This document shows positions 58,255-64,000 of a stretch of DNA of 64,000 nt, in pieces. A program made the position numbers and the translations under genes. The first letter of the stretch is position 1. Each line of letters starts with the position of its first letter. This DNA is from CAVRQM01 sp963822705. Lineage in GTDB: Bacteria > Pseudomonadota > Alphaproteobacteria > Acetobacterales > Acetobacteraceae. The DNA is taken from contig CAWGIX010000010.1 of the NCBI GenBank assembly GCA_963822705.1, positions 434,001 through 498,000 of the forward strand, written 5' to 3'. Below the pieces are notes generated by a model. It searched no databases, was not told the DNA's origin, and saw nothing but the letters and a program-made list of their open reading frames with translations.

Positions 58255-59249
58255 CTACGCGGCAGCAGCGGATGGCTGGTCGAAGCGGATGGTTGGTCGC
58301 GCCGGCCGGCGCTCTCGCCCCGCGAGCGTGAGCCACGCGTACAGCAGTGCTCCGGCGGTCGCGCCGATCGCGAGCTTGGCCGCGTCGGGAATGCCGCTCG
58401 GTGACACGAAGGCCTCGAGCGTGCCGGCGACCACGAGCAACGTCGCCGCGCCGACGGCGAGGCTGACGGCGCGGCGTGCCGCGGCTGCGAGCGCGTCACC
58501 GCGTCGCAGTGGTCCCGGCCGCAGGATGGCGTCGCCGAGCATGAGGCCAGTGCCACCAGCGATGACGATGACGCTGAGCTCGATGACGCCGTGGGGCACG
58601 ATCAGCGACCAGAACTGCACGTCGTACCCGCCCAGGTGCACCGCGGCTGCCACGCTTCCCAGCATCCAGCCGTTGCTCAGCAGCACCAGCGCTGTGGGCA
58701 GCCCCAGCAGCACGCCACCTGCGAAGCAGATCAGCGCGACTCTGATGTTGTTCTGGATGATGAACGACGCGGCGAACGGTGCATCGGGCACGTTGCCCTG
58801 GATGCGCCCGCGCGCCATCTCGTCGAAGAGCGACTGCGGCACGAGCGAGGAGCGCAGGTCAGGGCGCAGGTCGACGGCGATCCAGCCCGCGACGAATCCC
58901 AGCAGCAGCAGCGCGAGGCTGGCCGTGACATACGGCCAGGCTCCGCGGAATGCGCGGGGCAACCGGGTCGCGTAGAAGTCGGCCAGCATGCGAGGTGACG
59001 TCGCCGGCGCGCGGTACAGCAGGGGATGCGCTCTGGCGCAGAGGCTGTTGAGATAGTCGGTGAGCTCCGACCCGGGGTGGTCGCGGCGGGCGATCGCCAG
59101 GTCGCTCGATGCGTGGCGCAACAACAGCCCGAAGCGCTCGGCCTGCCGGCGGTGGGTGCGCGCAAGCGGCCGCGCCGCGCCTGTCGCACCGCGGCCTCCA
59201 GCTCGGCCCAGCGCTCCTGGCGCTGCGCGACGAAGCTCTCGAGGCTCAT
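58255..59249 (-). CDS. Stage II sporulation protein M family membrane protein (one break)
   Basis: A SpoIIM/DUF95-family integral membrane protein: N-terminal helix MSLESFVAQRQERWAELEAA, LRHASSDLAIARRDHP, five or six membrane segments and the conserved FIIQNNIRVALICFAGGVLL, LLSNGWMLGSVAAAVHLGG and LIVPHGVIELSVIVIAGGTG. The frame changes by two bases around 59165 (two extra bases); corrected, it gives 330 residues. ATG 59249 overlaps the stop of the preceding RDD gene. In non-sporulating actinobacteria this family sits beside RDD, DUF58 and MoxR genes, as here, so sporulation is not implied. Confidence 0.85.
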
Positions 59250-60016
59250 CGAGGCCGCGCCTCGAGCTGCAAATACATGCGCTCCAGCAACAGCTCCGCG
59301 GGCCAGCTGCGCTCCGGTGCGTGGGCCGGCAGATCCAGACGATCGCAGAGCCGGGCGGCCAGGTCGGCTGCCAGACGCTGGCGCAACTGCGGCTGCAGGC
59401 CCTCGCGGGTGAGGAACACGCGCAGGGCGTTGTGCTCCGCGCCGCCCAGCCGCTCGATGCCGTCGATGGCGGGGCCGGCGTCAGGCGTGCGCAGCAGCAG
59501 CGGCGGTGGCGCTGGCGCGGCGCGCGGCGCCGAGGTGCGCTCGCGCACCACGACGGTACCCGCGGCGAGGTCTCCCAGGCGTCGCGACAGCGGATGGAAG
59601 AACATCACGATGAGCCCGGCGCCGAGGAAGACGACGTCCACGATGCGCACCAGGTTGCGCACCGCGATCGCCGCCAGGTCGGGTGACGCGCCGTCGAGCC
59701 GCAGCACGCGAAGGCCCATCGCGGCCTTGCCCAGCGTACGGCCTCCGGTGACCAGCTCGGACATGAAGAAGTACGCGACGTACACGAAGAGCGCGAGCGC
59801 GATCGCGGCGCCGATGGCCCACTGCTGCCCCTGCGCACTGCTGGCGAAGTGCCCCAGCGACAGCGCGCCGAGCAGCGCGATGAGCATGAGCACCGCTGCG
59901 AGCGCGCTGTCGATGATCTGGGCCACCATGCGGCTGCCCACCCCCGCCGCCGCGTAGCCCAGGGAGACGTTGTCCGCCGTGCGGACGCTGATGGTGTCTG
60001 GGGGAGCGGAGGTCAC
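59246..60016 (-). CDS. RDD-family membrane protein (long form)
   Basis: 256 residues: an RDD domain with YAAAGVGSRMVAQIIDSALA, a second helix pair (AIGAAIALALFVYVAYFFMS) and GGRTLGKAAMGLRVLRLDG followed by RRLGDLAAGTVVVRERT. A cytoplasmic C-terminal helical domain (~residues 170-256, LRVFLTREGLQPQLRQRLAA, DLAARLCDRLDL) follows. This long form is characteristically paired with SpoIIM-family genes, and the two overlap here by 4 bases. Confidence 0.88.
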   Translation of the reverse strand: MTSAPPDTISVRTADNVSLGYAAAGVGSRMVAQIIDSALAAVLMLIALLGALSLGHFASSAQGQQWAIGAAIALALFVYVAYFFMSELVTGGRTLGKAAMGLRVLRLDGASPDLAAIAVRNLVRIVDVVFLGAGLIVMFFHPLSRRLGDLAAGTVVVRERTSAPRAAPAPPPLLLRTPDAGPAIDGIERLGGAEHNALRVFLTREGLQPQLRQRLAADLAARLCDRLDLPAHAPERSWPAELLLERMYLQLEARPR

Positions 60017-60046
60017 CGCGCCAATCGTACGCGCGCGGTGCCGGCC

Positions 60047-60259
60047 TCACTCCACGACGGCGACCGTCTGTCCCTCCTGCACCACGTCGCCCTCGGCCAC
60101 GGTGATCGCCCGAACCGTCCCCGCCACGGGCGACGTGATGGGGATCTCCATCTTCATCGACTCGAGGATCATCAGCGTGTCGTCCTCCTCGACGTGCTGA
60201 CCGACCTCGATCAGGATCTTCCAGAGGTTGCCCACCAGCTCAGCCTTCACGTCCGCCAC
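60047..60259 (-). CDS. Biotin/lipoyl carrier protein (BCCP-type)
   Basis: A 70-residue single-domain biotinyl carrier. The biotinylation site is ILESMKMEIPI (lysine of MKM), followed by GTVRAITVAEGDVVQEGQTV. GTG 60259 has GAGGG about 7 bases upstream and gives the natural short form VADVKAELVGNLWKI. It lies 31 bases after the carboxyltransferase gene. It would carry CO2 for that acyl-CoA carboxylase; the biotin carboxylase subunit is not in the window. Confidence 0.9.
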   Translation of the reverse strand: MADVKAELVGNLWKILIEVGQHVEEDDTLMILESMKMEIPITSPVAGTVRAITVAEGDVVQEGQTVAVVE

Positions 60260-60290
60260 AGCGCGTCCCTCCACATGCGGTGCATGCCCG

Positions 60291-61865
60291 TCACACCGGC
60301 GGCACTCCGTGCTTCCGCCAGGGCCGATGCTGGCGCTTGTCCGCGGCGCTCTCCAGCGCATCGATGATCACACGACGGGTGTCGGCGGGATCGATGACGT
60401 CGTCGACCATCGCCCAGGACGCCGCGATGTAGGGATCGATCGTCTTGCGCACGGCGGCGACGTAGTCCTCGCGCGCGGCTGCGGGGTCGTCCGCCGCCGC
60501 GATCTGTTTGGGAAAGATGATGTCGACTGCGCCCTCGGGCCCCATCACGGAGATCTCCGCGCTGGGCCAGGCGACGAGCACGTCCGGTTCGTAGCCCCGG
60601 CCGCACATCACGTAGTAGCCGGCGCCATAGGCCTTGCGCAGCACCACTGTGACCTTGGGCACCGTTGCCTCGCTCACGGCGTAGAGCATCTTCGCCCCGT
60701 GGCGGATGATGCCTTGGCGCTCCACCTCGGTGCCCACGATGAACCCCGGCACGTCCTGCAGGAACACCAGCGGGACGTTGAACGCGTCGCACAGGGTGAT
60801 GAATCGCGCCGCCTTGTCCGCGGCGTCGATGTCGAGCGCACCGCCCTTGATCATCGGCTGGCTGGCGACGATGCCCGCGCTGCGGCCGCCAAAACGCGCC
60901 AGCATCGTGACGATGTTGCGCGCGAATGTCGGCTTGATCTCGAACCCGCTGCCCTCGTCCACCAGTCCCTGAATCACGCGGCGCATGTCGTAGGCCGCGC
61001 GTGGGTTCGTCGGCACGAGCTTGCTCAGGCCGTCGACGCGTCGGTCGCGCGGGTCGTCACTCTCGCGCTGCGGTGGCTGTTCGCGATTGTGCGAGGGCAG
61101 GTATGAGAGGAAGCGCCTCACCGCGGCGATGCAGGCGAGATCGTCCTCCACTTCGAGGTCGCCGACACCGCTGACGTAGCAGTGAACCTGGCTGCCACCC
61201 ATGTCGTGGTCGGTCGTCTCCTCCCCGGTCGCCGCCTTCACGAGGCGTGCCCCGCCCAGCGCCATGCTGCTGGTGCCCTTCACCATCGGCACGAAGTCCG
61301 CCAGCCCGGGGATGTATGCGGTGCCGGCCGCGCACGGCCCGAGCATCGCCGCGACCTGCGGGATCACCCCGCTCATCTGCACCTGCTCGTAGAACAGCGC
61401 GCCGCTGCCCGCGAAGGTGCTGCCCGCGGCCTCCTGGATGCGCGCGCCGGCAGAGTCGAGCAGCCATACGATGGGACGCCGGTTGAGCAGCGCGCGCTTG
61501 CGCAGCCGGGCCACCTTCTGCTCACCGACCATCCCCATCGAGCCGGCCATCACGGTGAAGTCGTACGCGGCGCAGCAGACGCGGCGGCCGTCCACCAATC
61601 CCTCACCGGTGATGACCCCGTCGGCGGGCGTCCGTTCCGGCTCGGTTGCGCCGCCTGTCATGGAATGCTGGTGCGCCAGGAGCCCGAACTCGATGAACGT
61701 CGCCGGGTCGAAGAAGGCATCGATGCGCTCGCGCGCCGTCAGCTTGCTGCGCGCGTGCTGCTGCTCGACGCGCTCGCCACCACCCATGGCCCGCGCGCGC
61801 CGTCGCCGCGCGTGCAGGTCAGCGCTCAGCTCGTCGAGGCCTGGTGCGCCGGCCTGTTCAGGCAC
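60291..61865 (-). CDS. Acyl-CoA carboxylase carboxyltransferase (beta) subunit
   Basis: 524 residues, unbroken. It transfers CO2 from carboxybiotin to an acyl-CoA (propionyl-, acetyl- or methylcrotonyl-type). It shows KLTARERIDAFFDPATFIEF, WLLDSAGARIQEAAGSTFAG, GPCAAGTAYIPGLADFVPMV, TGEETTDHDMGGSQVHCYVS and VPGFIVGTEVERQGIIRHGA, then WPSAEISVMGPEGAVDIIFP. The fused N and C halves make it the PccB/AccD5-like homohexamer type. Substrate specificity cannot be read from these motifs. It is followed by the small biotin carrier and preceded by an enoyl-CoA hydratase, so fatty or branched acyl metabolism is likely. Confidence 0.93.
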   Translation of the reverse strand: MPEQAGAPGLDELSADLHARRRRARAMGGGERVEQQHARSKLTARERIDAFFDPATFIEFGLLAHQHSMTGGATEPERTPADGVITGEGLVDGRRVCCAAYDFTVMAGSMGMVGEQKVARLRKRALLNRRPIVWLLDSAGARIQEAAGSTFAGSGALFYEQVQMSGVIPQVAAMLGPCAAGTAYIPGLADFVPMVKGTSSMALGGARLVKAATGEETTDHDMGGSQVHCYVSGVGDLEVEDDLACIAAVRRFLSYLPSHNREQPPQRESDDPRDRRVDGLSKLVPTNPRAAYDMRRVIQGLVDEGSGFEIKPTFARNIVTMLARFGGRSAGIVASQPMIKGGALDIDAADKAARFITLCDAFNVPLVFLQDVPGFIVGTEVERQGIIRHGAKMLYAVSEATVPKVTVVLRKAYGAGYYVMCGRGYEPDVLVAWPSAEISVMGPEGAVDIIFPKQIAAADDPAAAREDYVAAVRKTIDPYIAASWAMVDDVIDPADTRRVIIDALESAADKRQHRPWRKHGVPPV

Positions 61866-61874
61866 CAGGCGTCC

Positions 61875-62660
61875 TCAATGTCCCTTGAAGTCCGGCTCGC
61901 GCTTCTGCAGAAAGGCCGCCACGCCCTCGCGGAAGTCGTCGCTGAGGCTGACCACCGTGAGCTGGGACTGCAGATACTGCAGGGCTGACGCGATGTCGAG
62001 CCCGTCGATGGCATAGAAGGCATCGCGCCCCACCCGCATGATCAGCGGGCTCCAGCGAACCAGCTCTCGAGCCCACGCCGCAGCCGCGTCGTGCACCTCC
62101 GCGGCCGGCACGACGCGGTTGACCAGACCCCAGTGCAGCGCCGTGTGCGCATCGATGCGCTCGCCGGTGAGAAAGAGCTGCATTGCGCGCTTGCGTCCGA
62201 CGTGGCGAACGACGATGGACATGATCATCATCGGCCACACGCCCACGCGTATCTCGGGTGTGCCGAACATCGCGGTGTCGGCAGCCACCAGCAGGTCGCA
62301 GGCCAGCGCCAGCCCGAAGCCTCCAGCCAACGCGTGCCCGTTGACGCACCCGAGGATCGGTTTGCCCAGGCGCTCCATGTCGAGGAAGAGCTGCACGAAG
62401 AGTCCGCGCTCGTCGTGGCGCGTCACCTCGGACGCATCGGCCGCGAAACCGGCCAGGTCAGCCCCGGCGCTGAAGGCCTTGTCACCCGCGCCGGTGAGCA
62501 CGACGGCGCGGACGCCGTCATCCTGCTTCGCCATCCCGAACCCGGCGATGAGGTCGCGCAGCATGAGCGGGCTGATGGCGTTCCGCTGCTCGGGACGGTT
62601 CAGCGTGATGGTCGCGACGCCGTCCGCGACGTCGTACACGACGTGCGTGAGCCTGTCCAT
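61875..62660 (-). CDS. Enoyl-CoA hydratase/isomerase family protein
   Basis: 261 residues of the crotonase family: VATITLNRPEQRNAIS, the oxyanion-hole segments KAFSAGADLAGFA and CVNGHALAGGFGLALACDLL, then FGTPEIRVGVWPMMIMSIVV. In the usual catalytic-glutamate region it reads GTPEIRVGVWP, retaining one acidic residue, so hydratase and isomerase activity cannot be told apart. ATG 62660 follows GGAGG closely. It ends 9 bases before the carboxyltransferase start. Confidence 0.88.
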   Translation of the reverse strand: MDRLTHVVYDVADGVATITLNRPEQRNAISPLMLRDLIAGFGMAKQDDGVRAVVLTGAGDKAFSAGADLAGFAADASEVTRHDERGLFVQLFLDMERLGKPILGCVNGHALAGGFGLALACDLLVAADTAMFGTPEIRVGVWPMMIMSIVVRHVGRKRAMQLFLTGERIDAHTALHWGLVNRVVPAAEVHDAAAAWARELVRWSPLIMRVGRDAFYAIDGLDIASALQYLQSQLTVVSLSDDFREGVAAFLQKREPDFKGH

Positions 62661-62688
62661 CACCTCCGCGCCGCCGACTCGCGCGGGA

Positions 62689-63459
62689 TCAGGCGGCGAC
62701 GCCGATGATCCTGCCGTCGATCCAGCCGACCCACCCGTTGCTGCACACGACGCGCGCCCACGCGCCCCGCACCTCCGCCACCTGGATGGGCAGTCCCGGG
62801 GCGAGGTTGGCGACGACCGGCCCGTTTGGATCGGGCGCGGCCCAGGCGCGCAGTCCCTGGGCTGGGACGGAATGCGTCGGCACCCACTGTCCCGAGGTGG
62901 CCTGCGGCGTGTACGACTGCGCCGGCGTGTACGACTGCGCCGGCGTGTACGACTGCGTTGGCATCGGGCTGTACGACTGCTGCTGCGTGCCGAAGGAGGG
63001 CTGCGCCTGCGAGCCCGCACCGGCGGCGGCGCCGACCGGCACAGCTGCAGCGGCCGACGTCGTGAGGCCGCCCAGCAGGCGCGCCGTGTGCGCGACTTCC
63101 GCGGCGGCCTGGGTGAAGCTGTTGCGGTTGAGGCCGTCCAGGTACACGAAGGTCTGGATGGCCGCCGACGTGCCCTGCGACGAGCGGTCGACGGTGCCGA
63201 ACAGCCAGCCGGGCCGCTGATCCAGCACCTTCTGCGCCGACTCCGCCGAGCTCGACGACAGCGCGGCAGTGTGCCGGATGGTGATGCGCTCGGTGCCCTG
63301 CTGCAGCACCTGCAGATCGACCGGCGCGGCGCGCCCTGCTGCGGCCCGCAGTCCGAGGGCGAACTCGGCGCCCGACTCACTCTGGTCGCCCGTGTACTGC
63401 AGCTCGGAGTCGCCCGAGCACCACGCGGTGATGGACTGTTTCGCCTCGTCCGGCGTCAT
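62689..63459 (-). CDS. SH3b-domain protein with QSYTPA repeats
   Basis: 256 residues without a signal peptide. The N-terminal ~135 residues form an uncharacterised domain (MTPDEAKQSITAWCSGDSEL, GWLFGTVDRSSQGTSAAIQT). A low-complexity linker (~140-195) contains three tandem QSYTPA copies plus a related MPTQSY. The C-terminus (~200-256) is a bacterial SH3 domain (LRAWAAPDPNGPVVANLAPG, IQVAEVRGAWARVVCSNGWV, GWIDGR). SH3b domains often bind peptidoglycan or proteins; with no export signal seen, a cytoplasmic role is equally possible. Confidence 0.75.
   Translation of the reverse strand: MTPDEAKQSITAWCSGDSELQYTGDQSESGAEFALGLRAAAGRAAPVDLQVLQQGTERITIRHTAALSSSSAESAQKVLDQRPGWLFGTVDRSSQGTSAAIQTFVYLDGLNRNSFTQAAAEVAHTARLLGGLTTSAAAAVPVGAAAGAGSQAQPSFGTQQQSYSPMPTQSYTPAQSYTPAQSYTPQATSGQWVPTHSVPAQGLRAWAAPDPNGPVVANLAPGLPIQVAEVRGAWARVVCSNGWVGWIDGRIIGVAA
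62906..62959. repeat. 18-bp tandem repeat inside the SH3b gene
   Basis: GGCGTGTACGACTGCGCC occurs at 62906 and 62924, with a third, slightly changed copy at 62942. On the coding strand these encode the repeated QSYTPA hexapeptide, and a fourth partial copy lies about 15 bases further on. The repeat number probably varies between strains. Confidence 0.8.
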
Positions 63460-63523
63460 CTGGTCATCTCCTCACGTTCCTCGTGCTGGGGGCGACTATA
63501 CGTGACCTCTCCCGGCAGGCTGC

Positions 63524-64000
63524 TCAGGCGGCGAGCGCCACCAGCTCGTCGAGCACATCGTCGAGCTTCGAGGCCAGCAGGGAGAGATGGCCCTGCGTGG
63601 AGTCGGCGTGGGCTCTGGCGCCAGGGATGCGCTGGGCAAGCCAGTCGCCGTGCGCCGCGGGCACCATCCGGTCCTCGTCCCCCTGCCAGACGGCGACCGG
63701 TCGCGATATGGATGCCACGTCGAAGCCCCACGCCTGCACGAACGCAAGGTCGTCGTCGCGCCATCCGGCGACGCCGCTCGACACCGAGCGGCGGACCGAC
63801 TCGGCAAGCCACTCGGCGAACGTTCCCGTGAGCGCTGCCCTGTCCCCGTCACTCAGCAGCGCTCCGAATGCGGCGGCAAGCCGGTCGCCGTCGATGCGCG
63901 CCAATGCATGCGCCTGCTCGAGCAGGTACGGCGACAGCGCCTCCTCACCCTGCATCGCGAGCATGAACTCATGGGCGTTCTCCGGCGCCATGCCGGCGAG
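63524..64000 (-). CDS. Alpha/beta hydrolase, C-terminal part (runs off the window)
   Basis: The frame is open to the right edge, so the N-terminus with the nucleophile is outside. The visible ~158 residues include a helical cap (LSPYLLEQAHALARIDGDRL), VAVWQGDEDRMVPAAHGDWL with the catalytic-acid aspartate and the late HADSTQGHLSLLA with the histidine, as in actinobacterial alpha/beta hydrolases. It is the most upstream visible gene of the minus-strand run to ispH, with short gaps throughout. The substrate is unknown. Confidence 0.8.
   Translation of the reverse strand, partial: LAGMAPENAHEFMLAMQGEEALSPYLLEQAHALARIDGDRLAAAFGALLSDGDRAALTGTFAEWLAESVRRSVSSGVAGWRDDDLAFVQAWGFDVASISRPVAVWQGDEDRMVPAAHGDWLAQRIPGARAHADSTQGHLSLLASKLDDVLDELVALAA

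Noticed and set aside
58255..59249. Evidence that the right-hand organism forms spores
   Set aside because: SpoIIM-family proteins are common in non-sporulating actinobacteria beside RDD, MoxR and DUF58 genes, as here.
62906..62959. A CRISPR array or regulatory repeat
   Set aside because: The 18-bp units keep the reading frame and encode a hexapeptide repeat, so it is a coding tandem repeat.

Overview
The window looks like two unrelated genomes joined at about position 50,900. Bases 1 to about 50,900 read as a GC-rich alphaproteobacterium, probably Rhodospirillales/Acetobacteraceae. The evidence is a DUF1127 protein, an xfp-ackA phosphoketolase pair, a GMC/cytochrome c periplasmic dehydrogenase, OmpA-type and Ugd envelope genes and an alphaproteobacterial-style xdhABC-guaD purine operon. 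Bases from about 50,900 to the right edge read as a very GC-rich Gram-positive-like bacterium (Actinobacteriota, Dormibacterota or similar), with a membrane-protein/DUF4129/DUF4350/MoxR/DUF58/RDD/SpoIIM block, a short IspH and acyl-CoA carboxylase genes. At the join the 3' end of xdhA abuts the 5' end of a zinc alcohol dehydrogenase in a different frame, so neither gene is complete. I read this as a probable assembly chimera.

Layout of the left part: DUF1127 and a divergent LysR regulator; ackA-xfp (acetyl-phosphate from sugar phosphates); a ribose-type sugar ABC transporter (4.9-8.5 kb); an intergenic region with dispersed palindromic repeats; an alpha/beta hydrolase, an amidohydrolase and a complete Liv-type ABC transporter whose LivF is fused to a UPF0261 (Tm-1-like) protein, followed by a flotillin-like protein (8.9-18.9 kb); a lineage-specific proline-rich protein; a signalling island (19.9-27.9 kb); an OmpA-like protein; envelope sugar genes (methyltransferase-glycosyltransferase, Ugd); RNase D, a transglycosylase-like protein and Gmk; a TPR-glycosyltransferase; oxalate decarboxylase; a GMC dehydrogenase complex; and a purine uptake and catabolism operon (42-50.9 kb).

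The most interesting part is the signalling island. An alpha-oxoamine synthase (the fold family of CqsA/LqsA autoinducer synthases, KBL, AONS and SPT) lies between two histidine kinases that share a distinctive multi-spanning membrane sensor. A receiver-GAF-GGDEF-EAL protein and a stand-alone receiver flank them. This has the layout of a small-molecule signal, receptor and c-di-GMP circuit.

More than two dozen genes or gene parts need single-base frameshift corrections. Nearly all are one extra base, on both sides of the join, and the corrected lengths match their families. I therefore treat these genes as intact CDSs carrying consensus errors rather than as pseudogenes, and give the position of each break.
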